In this document: positions 12,207 to 23,050 of the stretch, in pieces
Layout: every line of letters starts with the position of its first letter
Position numbering within the stretch: the first letter of the stretch is position 1
Source: Paulownia fortunei
Lineage: Eukaryota; Streptophyta; Magnoliopsida; Lamiales; Paulowniaceae
DNA: 64,000 nt
NCBI GenBank assembly: GCA_019321725.1
Contig: CM033118.1
Span: forward strand, 14,472,071-14,536,070
Reading direction: 5' to 3'
The notes under the pieces: model-generated
The model's database searches: none
What the model was told of the DNA's origin: nothing
Seen by the model: the letters and a program-made list of their open reading frames with translations, nothing else
Made by a program: the position numbers and the translations under genes

Positions 12207-13500
12207 ATTACTGCGAGTGGTTTTCCAATCATGGTAAAGATATACCTATCTTTTTCCATATTACAGATGAAAAAATTTGTAAAGCACAAGAATTGATCAC
12301 CATTTCCACGCATATCTTGAGTCACCCTAGTAGACCTTGCTTCATCTAATACATGCTTCATAAAATTAAACAATGAAATTGAATTAGTACTTGCATCTAG
12401 ATCACATTATGTTATTTCACAAGTAGAGTCTCCAATTGAATAAGGGATAATAAAACTCCCAAAATCGATAAGCATTTGAGGTGGCTTCTCTTGCAAGATG
12501 ACATTGCTATTTTCAATGGCTTTGCACTCCTCCAATTGTTGTAATTGTGAGAAGATGTCCTCCTTATCCATCATGGAGTTTGACATAACCTTGCTCTTCT
12601 CTAAGAGTTGAGGAAAAGAAGCTTTCGATGATGGCTCTTGGGAAGGGCTTGATTGAATTACAACTAGGCCTTCTTTCTCTTTCACAATAAGCATTTATGT
12701 TGTATCCTCTTGTCCACTCTTGCCCAATTCATCAACTCTCAAGGGGGATCTAAATCTTCATCACTTGTCAAAATATTAACATTTCCATGCTCTTCCTCCA
12801 CTTCTTTTACCTCAAATATGCAAGGTAAGTTTACCAGTTGCTCATCAACTAGTGCACTGCTCAGTTCACTGAGGTGGGCTTCCAATCTCTGAAGTGATGT
12901 TGATGCATTTTGGAATCAAGCCTCTGTATTCATCATGAATTGAGTCAGTATATATTCCAAATTTGACTCCTTTTCTTGAGGTAGATAAATGGGTTCACAG
13001 CATGTCATATTGTGTTCATTTCCCTACAAAAGTTTTGGGTAAACTTGCCATTCTTGATTGTATGTGTTGGAGAAAAGAGTGTAATGTTGCTCATTGTAAT
13101 CCCACATATATTGAGCATGATTGAACTATGGTGCTGCCCATGGATTGCTTATTTGGTACTCTGTTCTTGCAATGAAACCACCATACGACTCTTACATTAC
13201 AAAGGGTGTATGAGTAGCATGTGCTGAAAATCTGTCAATCTTCATAGAAAAGGCACTGATTTGGGTGGCTAATGCTTCAAGGGGATCTACTTCATGACTT
13301 CTAAAAGTCCCCATTGACATGGCACATTCAGTTAGCCAATAATGTGTATACATTGCCATCACATCTAACGAAGTGCTTCGAAAGAAATAAACAAAATAGT
13401 AGAAGTAAACTAGAACAAGAAAAGAAAAATGAAAGAAATAAAACAAAAATAAAGCAAGCAAAATGGTTAAACTATAGCTAGACAATCTACCTTGATATTA
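12207..13500 (-). pseudogene. Athila-like gag-pro remnant (element F)
   Basis: On the reverse strand this encodes the end of gag and the start of the protease region of an Athila-type element. Order from 13485 down: DPLEALATQISAFSMKIDRF (late gag), a FSNTYNQEWQVYP segment (family form SNTYNPGW), YLPQEKESNLEYILTQFM, then ILQEKPPQMLIDFGSFIIP and a CDLDASTNSI segment that corresponds to the protease CDLGASI active-site region, then MIGKPLA, which corresponds to ILGRPFLA. Frameshifts and stops break it. The N-terminal half of gag is missing because late gag follows the primer site almost directly. It is cut at 12207 by LTR H; pol is absent. Confidence 0.75.
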
Positions 13501-13513
13501 GACTAAAACACAC

Positions 13514-13531
13514 TCCCCGACAACAGCGCCA
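13514..13531 (-). other. Primer-binding site of element F (tRNA-Asp-like)
   Basis: The reverse strand reads TGGCGCTGTTGTCGGGGA, two transitions from the Athila consensus-type site TGGCGCCGTTGCCGGGGA. It sits 10 bases inside the LTR end at 13542. Confidence 0.85.
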
Positions 13532-13541
13532 AAAAACTAGG

Positions 13542-14355
13542 TGACCCCAAAATAAGTGGTACAAACTACAAGTGCATTGTGTCAACAAGTAATAAAGAGT
13601 GAGTAGAGTAGAGTATCCCTAATGAGTCTAGTGTAAGTACCAAATGTAGATTACCTATGCTATATCTGACCTAATGATTGAATTAAATTACAAGAACTCA
13701 TAAATTAAACACAAACAACTAAAACTTAAGGAGATTAGGAGATTTAATTCAATACTAGGAAGAGTCAAGACATCGGTTAGCCATCCTATGTGTTTATGAA
13801 CCTAGCTTAATTGTGATTAGGAATGATGTGGGATGTGTGAGGGTAGGTCTTCCTATTAAAATTGGTGCATTCCCTCGAGATGGATCAAATCTACCCCTAG
13901 TAGGCCACCGACACCATCTTTAGCTATAGCCCATCCCACTAAGAGTGCCTTGAGCTTCATGAATTCCACTAGCTTTTGATTTTCACACTTATGACTACCA
14001 CACGTACCTATGTCTATATCTCTATAGGGGTCAGTCTATGGCATATACTAACCGGTCCATTGCTACAACCTCACCTCTTTATCTTAATTACAATAATCAA
14101 CATCCCAATTACAATATAAACATCAACTCATAACTCCATAGAAATAGATTTCCAAGCCTTGACAAAAGTAGTTTAGCCAATATTGAAATTAAGCACCAAG
14201 AGTTTCCCAACATCATGATTCTTAAAAATTTCTCAAAACTAAACAAAATAAAAGAAGAAATTAAAGTAGAAGATTACAACCACTAAGTGATTCTTCACAT
14301 CTTCTTTAAAATTTTCAATGTCAACTGAAACTCCTCTCTTCTTGTCTTTAATAAG
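13542..14355 (-). mobile_element. LTR of Athila element F (3' portion)
   Basis: The reverse strand ends TTTGTACCACTTATTTTGGGGTCA, here described by its last bases ACTTATTTTGGGGTCA at 13542. The same end structure occurs in element L at 59994. Further in, both share GGTTGTAAT followed by a TTTTGTTTAGTT stretch. The LTR is interrupted at 14356 by a forward D-family LTR, so its upstream half is missing. Confidence 0.78.
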
Positions 14356-15866
14356 TGCATATTCCGACATATTTTTATACTAAATTCTTTATACTTTTCT
14401 TACTTTATTCTTGTTAATATTATAGTTTTATTAATGTTTTGTGTTACGGAATCAATGAACAAAAAGTGATAAAAAAAGACAAAATAAAACCAAAGAGGAC
14501 AACACATTTCGTGAGCAAGTTGGGAGATAATATTGCATTGAATCAAAGGAGCATCACAATTAGTAGAAAAGGGCCATTTTTGCCGAAGTCCATCACGTGT
14601 AGATTAAAATATATGCAAGAAATCACTTGGATTTTGAAAGTAATTGTTGGACTCAAAATAAGCATGTTTCCAAAATTGTGCAGTTATCATATTTTAGGCA
14701 TAACTCCGTGTTCAAAAGCCCTATGGATATGAATCTTACTTCATTTGAAATCCAAGAGATCGAACTACAACTTTGTTATTAAAAGCTCAACCCAATTCAT
14801 CTTTGATTATAACAGAAAATTCATCCAAATATATACATTGGAAATGATCTATCTATGCTGAAACATTTCCTTAAATCGAGCATAACTTTCTTCGTAGTGG
14901 TTGGAATTAGGTAGTTCAAGTAGAAAAATGAAGCTAACATATAAATACATAGTTTCATGTAGATCACGAGAAAAATGTGTAACAAAATTTAGATTTGAAA
15001 AGAACATGTGAATTCAGATCATATTTGAAGTAAATTTGGAGTTCATTTGAAGTGAAATTGGAGATGCTAATTTAGGCACTCTTCTATTATAAATAGGGCT
15101 CTTGGATGTTATTGAAGACACACAAAAACCCTTAGAGGGGGAAAGAAAGTTTTATTATTGTCTTTTTTTAAACTAAGTTTTCTAGTAGTAATAGAAATGT
15201 ATTATCTACTTTCTCTTCTATTTTTAGTCTTTTCTACTTTTATTATATCTTTCTAAATTTTATTTAGTTGAGGAGAAAGAGTGAACCTCTTGATGAAGGA
15301 AGAGGAATAGTTATAAAAGTGCATAATGTTCAGATGTGTTATATTATTATTATAATTTTTGATTGAAACCCCCTTGTTTTTTGTTGATTCTTGATTTATT
15401 TATCACCAATGACACAACAAATACTTGGGTCCATTTAGCTTATTGTACGGTTCTACTTTACCAACTGCTAATGTGAAAACTTAATTTATTGTAGACTACT
15501 TAATCCCATAAATAAGTATAGGCATTAAAACCCTTCTTATTTCAAGGCAATTCTTGATTTTTGTATCACCAATTGCATAACAAATACTTGGGTTCATTTA
15601 ACGTATTATACGGTTCTACTCCAGCAACTACTATAAATAAGTATTGTTGCATAATTTGCAAACAGTAAGACAATATCATGATTACCATAATGCATGAGCT
15701 ACTTGATAATATCTTCCCATTGAAACATTCATTATGTATGGATTCTATAGTGGCATTTAAAAGTGGTAAAAAGAATACATAATCTTTCATCTATCCAAAA
15801 CTCAAGAGCGGATCCCTAATCATCAGTACTTTTATTACTTTGATTTCTTAGTTATAGCATTGTTCA
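14356..15866 (+). mobile_element. D-family LTR 'D2' (forward, 3' end missing)
   Basis: It begins TGCATATTCCGACA at 14356 inside the F LTR. From about 14960 on it is the inverted counterpart of the D1 LTR, including the repeat array and the stretch ending TTGATTTCTTAGTTATAGC. It stops at 15866, where the terminal TG of the reversed E LTR begins. The missing ~150 bp that should follow (seen in D1 and D3) is not found at the other side of E. This is the only D-family copy in the window with its 5' LTR end preserved. Confidence 0.75.
15371..15655. repeat. Tandem repeat, about two units, in D2 LTR
   Basis: Inverted relative to the D1 array, two partial ~160-bp units carry 'atcaccaat', 'aaatacttgggt' and 'acggttctact'. 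The second unit is shortened before the GTATTGTTGCATAATTTGC join. Confidence 0.8.
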
Positions 15867-17700
15867 TGAAAATTATACAAACTGCAAGTGCACAGTGTCA
15901 AGTTTAATACAACGATGAGTTGAGTATCGTATCCACAAGGATTATAATAAAAAATTACATTAAGTACCGTAGTTCAAATAGTCCTAATTTTATCTAGAAA
16001 ATCGAGTGATGATTGGTAAACAAAGTAAAGTAAGATATAAATGCATAGACAAGAATGGAGTTTTTAGAAGCAATTCAACAAACACCTTATGAGTAAGAAA
16101 TTCTAGAGGAATGACTCACCTAATTACCACCTATGTTCTTCCTTCCAAAATATACCAATTCAAGTCAACAATACATGTAAGTTAAGAATTCCTAAGCTCA
16201 TCAATTCCCTCACTCGAGTGTCGAATTAACTATGAGTTCTAACACAAATTTCAATATCTCTATAAAAACTCAAGAATAAAACTCTACAAAAGTTCAATGA
16301 ATTCTTCTTCAAAACTTCAAAGGTTTCATCAGCTTCTCAACTCTATGATTCCTGGGTTGTGTTACCCTTATGATCATGTATAATCTTCCCTCTTTCGAGT
16401 ATCGAATCTCATACATCAACAATCTCAATTAATGGCCAAATAAACAAGATGCAATACTAAATAAGATAATACAAACAAGATGAATAACTTGAACTAATAT
16501 TATTTGGAATTCAAAACATACGTTCAAATAAGGTTACATCATCCTCTAGAAATAAAAGTTTAGTTCATAATGGATGAATACAATTTCAAGAAATACATAA
16601 GAAAAAACATGGAAATTGTTCACTAATTTGTGAAGTGGAAGTAATGGTTGAAGCTTTCCTTGTCTCCAAGAATGGCTTGTCTCTAAGAATGGCCTTCTTC
16701 TCTCCAAGTCTCCTTGTTCTCCTTTGCTTCTTGGCTTCTCCTCATTCTCCTCCTCACCAAAAACTGATTTGGAGGCTTTTGGAATCCTTCAAATAGATGG
16801 GAAATTCCCTAAAGATGGCAAAATGCTCATTTTGACCTTACTTGTCCACTCGGCAGCGCCTAGGCAATTTCTTTTATTGTATGCAATGGGGGTCTATTTG
16901 TTTTACGGAGTTCAAATCATACACCTCAATTTATAATCTCTTCTTTTTCATCATTTTTCAATCTTTTCTTTGTTTTTTTTTTGTGTTTCTTCTTCTTCTC
17001 TTTTTTTTTGAATACAACAATTCATTCAAGAATGATTGTGTAAATGAGATGAAAAAGGGTAGAATAATGGATTTTTTTTAAAAGCTCGATAATGTGTATA
17101 GGTTATCCAAAGATTTATTTCACTAGGCTCAAGAGGGGACACTAGTGAATAATTCAAGTATAGGTTGGTTTCAAAGGCTCAAACGGTCTAAAAATAGCCT
17201 AAATTATTTCCCTAATGTTATGCCACCTAAGATTTCGCCTCGACTAGTGATCAAACAAGTTTTAGAGTTTGGTGGGACCATTTAGAAAATAATTAGACCT
17301 TATAAACTATCTCTAAATAATTAAATGTAACTCAACAAACTACTTAATGCATCAAGATTCACAAGACCTCATAAAGTAACTAAAACCAAATTTTGATGTT
17401 TAGACACGTAAACAAACGTACAAATTCTAATATTTACTTCTTCTTTTTTTCAAGTATGCACATAGTTTATCAGTAAACTTTTCAAGCAACAAGTAATAAC
17501 CCTAAACTCTTGAACTCCCTACCTCCCTCAAACTTAACATAAGCATTGTACTTAATGATTGAAAGAATTGTAAAACAAGGGGACTTTCCTGAAAATGGGT
17601 GGTGTTTAGCCTTTAACCTGCAAAAATGAGTAAAAATCAAGGAGCAATCATCATGATATGAAACAACACAAGAATAACAACACTCACAAAACAAGAAAGA
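15867..17700 (-). mobile_element. 3' LTR and 3' untranslated region of Athila element E
   Basis: On the reverse strand the LTR ends near 15867; the preceding GATACTCAACTC and GACACTGTGCACTTGCAGTTT segments are typical of Athila LTR ends. Upstream (16300-16720) are segments such as CATTATGAACTAAACT, shared with the L LTR at 59264. A reverse-strand purine-rich run lies near 16930-17010; the LTR start was not fixed precisely and may lie close to it. 17010-17700 is noncoding sequence after integrase. No envelope-like frame was recognised here. Confidence 0.6.
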
Positions 17701-17754
17701 AAAAAAAAGAGCTTGGATTGCCTCCCAAAAAACGCTTTATTTAAAGTCTTTAGC

Positions 17755-18930
17755 TAGACCGAAACTGAATACCTAGATTGCTTCTTCAAGTGGAAGATTA
17801 GACATCTTCCAAATTTCATTGCCATAATAATGTTTCAACCTCTGTCCATTGACACAAAATAATATGCCATCCTTACCATTGAGCTCAACTGCCCCAAATG
17901 GAAATGTCTTGTTGACAATAAAGGGACCGGATCATCTAGATTTCAATTTTCCTGGAAAAAGTTTTAATCATGAATTGAAAAGCAACACAAGTTGTTTGGG
18001 TTGAAATTCCCTTCTCAAGATCATTTTGTCATGCCATTGTTTTATTTTTTCTTTATAGATTTTAGCATTTTTATAGGCATCATGCCTAAATTCCTCCATT
18101 TCATTAAGTTGCAACAACTTTTTTTCTCCTATTGCCTTTGTATCAAAATTTAATTGTTGCACAACCTAATATGCTCTATGTTCTAGCTCAACGGGGAGGT
18201 GACAAGCTTTTCCATAAACTAATCGAGAAGGAGACATACCTATAGGAGTTCTATATGCTGTGCGGTATGCCCAAAATGCATCATCAAGCTTATGTGCCCA
18301 ATCCTTTTGATTAATGCTTACCGTTTTCTCAAGGATTTGTTTCACTTTCTGATTTGAGATTTTGGCTTGTCTATTTGATTAAGGATGATATCCAAGAGCT
18401 ATCTTATGTCTCACACCATACTTAGCCAAAAGGTTATTAAATATTTTATTGCAAAAATGAGAACCTTCATCACTTACAATTACTCTAGGTGTGCCAAAAC
18501 AAGTGAAAATATATTTGTGCAAGAATTTAAGCACTACCTTGGCATCATTAGTAGGTGTGGCAATTGTTTCTATCCACTTGGAGACATAATCCATAGTGAG
18601 CAAAATGTATGATCGATCATTTAATAGAGGAAATGGTCCCATGAAGTCAATCCCCCAAACATCAAAGAGTTCAACTTCCATCATGTTAGTCAAAGGAAGC
18701 TAATGGCGTCTAGTAATTGTTCTAGTCTACCAGTCACATATTTGCACAAAAGTATAACAATCCTTAAACAAAGTTGGCCAATAAAAACCAGATTGCAATA
18801 CCTTAGAAGCTGTCCTTGTAGGTCTGAAATGACCACCACATGGGGATGAATGACAGTGCTTAAGAATTTCATTTGTTTCCTCCATTGGAATGCATCTTCA
18901 AATCACCGAATATGAACACCTTTTGAAGAG
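17755..18930 (-). pseudogene. Integrase of Athila element E, catalytic Glu lost
   Basis: The reverse strand encodes an integrase that would insert element cDNA. In order: a zinc-binding region (HCHSSPCGGHF near 18850, then CYTFVQICD), the catalytic core with DVWGIDFMGPF (first Asp), VIVSDEGSHF (second Asp) and a stretch near 18375-18340 reading QAKISNQ. In the family this last motif is QAEVSN, so the third catalytic residue, Glu, is Lys here, and a stop precedes it. After the core come [19 protein letters not shown] and a C-terminal end with VNGQRLKHYYG at about 17830. Several stops and frameshifts are present. It belongs directly after RNase H in the same reversed polyprotein. Confidence 0.88.
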
Positions 18931-19028
18931 CAAGGGATCATCCTATAGATATGATTTCACACCATGTAAGAATTTTTTCTTTTGATGTTATATGAGGTCC
19001 GGGGGTAATAATTCACCTACAAGATAAT

Positions 19029-20330
19029 TCACAAAATCTGCATACCAAGGTAAATTAACTTTAATTGCCAAAATAAACTCATCTGGGAAAAATTCTTTAA
19101 TTGGTCCTTCAAAATTTTCATTTTATGCTCCAACATTGATAAGTGATCCGCCACCATATTTTCACTTCCCTTCTTATCTTTGATTTCAAGATCAAATTCT
19201 TGAAAAAGGAGTATCCACCGGATTAGCCTTGGTTTTGCATCCTTTTTGGCAAAGAGGTACCTAATAGCAGCATGATCGGTATACACTATCACCTTGGTAC
19301 CTATAAGATAAGCACGGAATTTATCAAATGCAAACATAATGGCTAACAATTCTTTTTCAGTGGTGGTGTAATTTTGTTAAGCACCATCAAATGTTTGGCT
19401 TGTATTGTAAATGACCCTAAAAATTTTATCTTTTCTTTGTCCTAACACTGCTCTAACCGCATAATCACTAGCATCACACATAAGTTCAAATGGTTGGGTC
19501 TAATCCGGTACCACCATAATAGGAGCTGAAATGAGAGCCTTCTTGATATGATCAAAGGCCTGTAAGCAATCAACATTAAAGTCAAATATCTTATCTTTTT
19601 CCAAAAGTTTGCACAAAGGTTTTACAATTGTTGAAAAATCTTTAATAAATCTTCTATAAAACCCAGCATGTCCTAAAAATTATGAATAGCTTTCATATTG
19701 ATTGGTGGTGGAAGTTTTTCAATAGCAATTATTTTTGCTCGGTCTACCTCAAGTCCTTCGGAGGACACTCGGTGACCTAAAACAATACCTTCTTTTACCC
19801 TAAAATGGCATTTTTCCCAATTTAAAACAAGGTTAGTCTCCTCACATCCCTACTGAACAAGAGAAAGATTATGAAGACATAAATCAAATAAGGAGCCAAA
19901 TACTGAAAAATTATCCATAAAAATTTCCATTATGTTCTCCACCATATTATGAAAAATTGCCATCATGCATTTGTGAAATGAGGCTGGGGCATTACATAAT
20001 CCAAATGTCATTCTTCAAAAAGCAAAAGTACCATATAGGCATGTGAATATTATTTTCTCTTGGTCTTTGGGTGCTATGATAATTTGATTGTACCTCGAAT
20101 AACCATCGAGAAAATAATTGTATTGATACCCTGCAAGTCGGTCTAATATTTGATCAATAAATGGAAGGGGAAAATAGTCTTTATGAGTAGCTTTGTTGAG
20201 TTTTCTATAACCAATACACACTCGCCAACCTGTGACCGTCCTTGTTGGTATTAATTCATTGTTATTATTTTGAATTATGGTTATGCCACTTTTTTTGGAA
20301 CTACATGAATTGGACTCACCCAAAAACTAT
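19029..20330 (-). pseudogene. Reverse transcriptase and RNase H of Athila element E, active site mutated
   Basis: The reverse strand carries RT: VCIGYRKLNKATHKDYFPLP near 20230, LDRLAGYQYNYFLDGYSRYN (first catalytic Asp kept), then DQEKIIFTCLYGTFAF. The catalytic pair, normally FMDDFSVFG, reads FMDNFSVFG near 19905-19930: the second Asp has become Asn through a G-to-A change. RNase H follows, with [20 protein letters not shown], then [18 protein letters not shown] and MVADHLSML near 19150-19340. Stops and frameshifts occur between the blocks (for example after TFAF at 20015). The element cannot copy itself. Confidence 0.9.
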
Positions 20331-21576
20331 CAGAAATTGCATAAATAATTCCAGCATTCAACCATTTCAAGACTTCATTTCTTATAATCTCTTTCATTGC
20401 AGGATTTAGTCTATGTTGATGTTCAATAGATGGTTCGTAAGATTCTTTCATTAAGATTTTATGCATGACAATTGAAGGACTAATACTTTTTAAATCAAAA
20501 ATTAACCAACCAATGGCAGATTTATGCTCTCTTAAAACGCGAAGCAATTTCTCAACCTCTAAAGAAGATAGGGATGCAGAAACAATTACCGGATACGTGT
20601 TGTTAGCACCTAAAAATTCATACCGCAAATGCTCGGGAAGTGCTTTCAACTCCGGTGATATTGTTTGTTCCTTGATTGTGGTATCTCCTATTGCTTCCTT
20701 GCATTTATCCTTTTTCAACTCCACCGCTCTTGATTCAAGAAAGAGCAAGTAATGCATTAAATCATCATTATCAATATCATTGTCATTACCTTGCATTATG
20801 GAATGAACAATGCATCGCTCTAAAGGTTTGATAGGAATTTGTTTGAGGAAATGATCATGCAAGCAAGTTTCTAACATTTCAATGCTATTACAAGTATGTG
20901 GTTCCTATTGAAACTTCAATGCATGATAAATATTAAACATCACTTCATCCTCATTAACTCTTAGAGTTAATTCACCGCATTGCACATCAATCAAAGCACG
21001 CCCCGTAGCAAGGAATGGTCTACCAAGAATTAAAGGAATTTCTTGGTCTTCCTCCATATCTAACACCACAAAATCTGCAGGAAATATGAATTTATCCACT
21101 TTTAGCAATACATTTTCAACAACTCCTCTTGGATAAGTGAGAGACCTATCCGCCAATTGCAAGGTGATAGTGGATAGCATGACTTCTCCAATTCTTAATT
21201 TCCTGAAAATAGAAAGTGGCATCAAATTAATACTTGCTCCAAGATCACATAATGCTTTATCAAAGAAAGATCCTCCTATGGTACAAGGAATAGTAAAACT
21301 CCCTAGATCCTTCAATTTTTGAGGAAGCTTTTTCTGTAAAATGGCACTACACTCCTCTATGAGATTCATGGTTTCAAACTCCACCAATCGCCTTTTTCTT
21401 GACATCACATCTTTCATGAACTTGGCATAGTTGGGCATTTGCTCAAGAGCATCTGCAAAAGGAATATTAATATGAATTTTCTTGAAGATTTCCAGAAATT
21501 TTGCAAACTGTGAATCAATCTTTTTCTTTTGAAATCTGTGGAAAAGAAATGGGAACATTAAATTTAGAAGTTTCAA
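20281..21576 (-). pseudogene. Protease region and gag-pol linker of Athila element E
   Basis: Two long reverse frames (21576-20905 and 20877-20281) make this the best-preserved part of E. The first contains FLEIFKKIHINIPFADALEQ, ECSAILQKKLPQKLKDLGSF, then CDLGASINLMPLSIF (the aspartic-protease-like D-L-G-A-S motif), VDKFIFPADFVVLDMEED and IPLILGRPFLATGRALIDVQ. The second leads into RT with LKALPEHLRYEFLGANNTYP, a SAIGWLIFDLKSISPSI segment and NPAMKEIIRNEVLKWL, typical of the spacer and RT fingers in Athila elements. One frameshift and one stop lie between and after them. Confidence 0.9.
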
Positions 21577-23045
21577 AGTTAGGAATAGATTTTAGCTTCT
21601 CAGCCCCTATTTGTTCATTTGATTGCATTTCTTCTTCATTTGGTTGTTCCTCCATAGGATTTTCACTTGAAGTGCTTGCCATTGGCTCATCAACTTTAGA
21701 ACTTTTCATTTTTGGCCCCTTGATTTCAGTTCCACTTCGAAGTTGGATAGCTTTGTAATGCTCCCTTGGATTCATTTCCGTATCACTTGGAAAGTTTCCT
21801 TTATACTTTTGAGTATTAATTTCAGTAGCAAGCTATCCAATTTGAGTATTCATTGATTTCATTTGAGCTCCTAAACTTGAAGCTAGGTGCCCCAATTGAG
21901 TCTCAATGTTATCTATCTTCGCTTCATCTTTATTCAATCAGGCTCTTGTCTCACCAATGAAAGTGCTGATCAAATCCTCCAAAGATGCCTTTTTCTCACC
22001 TACTTGAGGATTGGGATACGGTGGATTGTTGTAACCCGATGGGGGTTGAAGCACATTTTGATTATTGGCATAGGAAAAATTCTCATGATTTCTAAGCCCC
22101 GAATGGTAGTGAGTAGGTAGTTGATTTCCCTGAAATTGAAATTACGATTATTGACAAAGTTTATCTGCTCATTACCTTTGGTTTCCATAAATAAAGTGCT
22201 AGTGGATGCTATGGAGTCCATTCCTTGAGAAGCTCCATTGGAAGTCCAAGCTGCAATTTGGTTAGAAAGAGCAAAAACTTGTGCAGCTAATTGTGTAAAT
22301 GAATCTATCTCAAGAACACCAGCAACCATTTTTATAGAAGACCTCTCGAAAGTCCATTGATAGCTATTAGTAGCCATCTCCTCCAGCAAAATATGGGCTT
22401 CATTTGTAGTCTTAGACATCAAAGTCTCACATGCGGCAACATCTATTATAGTTCGAGTTTGCCCGTTCAAACTATTATAGAAGTATTATACCTGCTGTGA
22501 ATCCTCATAACCATGTTGAGGACACCTTCTTAGAAAATCTTTAAACCTCTCCCAAAAATCTTTAAACCTCTCTGAAGCTTCATATAGTGGCTCAAAGTCT
22601 TGTTGACGGAATTGAGCTATCTCACTCTTTAGTTGAAGTGTCTTGCTTGTGGAAAGTACTTAGCAAGGATTTTTTATGTCAAGTCATTCCAACTCGGTAT
22701 GCTACATGGTATAAAAGATTGTAACCATAGCCTAGCTTTGTCTCAGAGTGAGAATGGAAATAAGTGAAGTCTAATGGCATCATCGGGCACTCCATTAATT
22801 TTGATGGTGTCACAAATCTCCAAAAACATAGCTAAGTATGCATTTAGATCCTCCACCGCACCTTCTCCAAATTGGTTTTGTTGCACCATGCTAATGAGAG
22901 CTAGTTTAAGTTCAAAATTATTAGCATTGATTGGTTTTTGAGCTATCTCGAAGTAGTTTTGGTTCATGGTTGGTTGAAAATTATCCCGAATAGCTCGTTG
23001 TGGTGGTGGTTGTTACAATGGAAGATTGACGTTCACATTAGCATG
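21577..23045 (-). pseudogene. gag of Athila element E, N-terminus cut off by element C
   Basis: Order on the reverse strand from 22967 down: NQNYFEIAQKPINANNFELK, VQQNQFGEGAVEDLNAYLAM, FLEICDTIKINGVPDDAIRL and LHLFPFSL, all capsid motifs of this lineage. Then come an ERFKDFWERFKDFL-like duplicated stretch (22540-22580), NGQTRTIIDVAACETLMSKT and LLEEMATNSYQWTFERSS. The C-terminal part has IRLRSGTEIKGPK-like sequence (21720). The duplication 'cccaaaaatctttaaacctctc' around 22530-22575 is a local repeat within gag. Several stops occur. The very start of gag, the primer site and the 5' LTR are missing; the sequence passes into the LTR of element C at about 23050. Confidence 0.88.
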
Positions 23046-23050
23046 AATAT

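Noticed and set aside
13192..13485. 97-codon minus frame beginning with a hydrophobic, signal-like stretch
   Set aside because: The N-terminal part is noncoding leader of element F; only the C-terminal part (DPLEALATQIS) is gag. It is not a membrane protein.
15867..17700. Possible envelope-like gene after E integrase
   Set aside because: No frame with a signal peptide, membrane segment or recognisable env-like motif was seen. The frames at 16724-17081 lie on the opposite strand and overlap LTR/UTR sequence.
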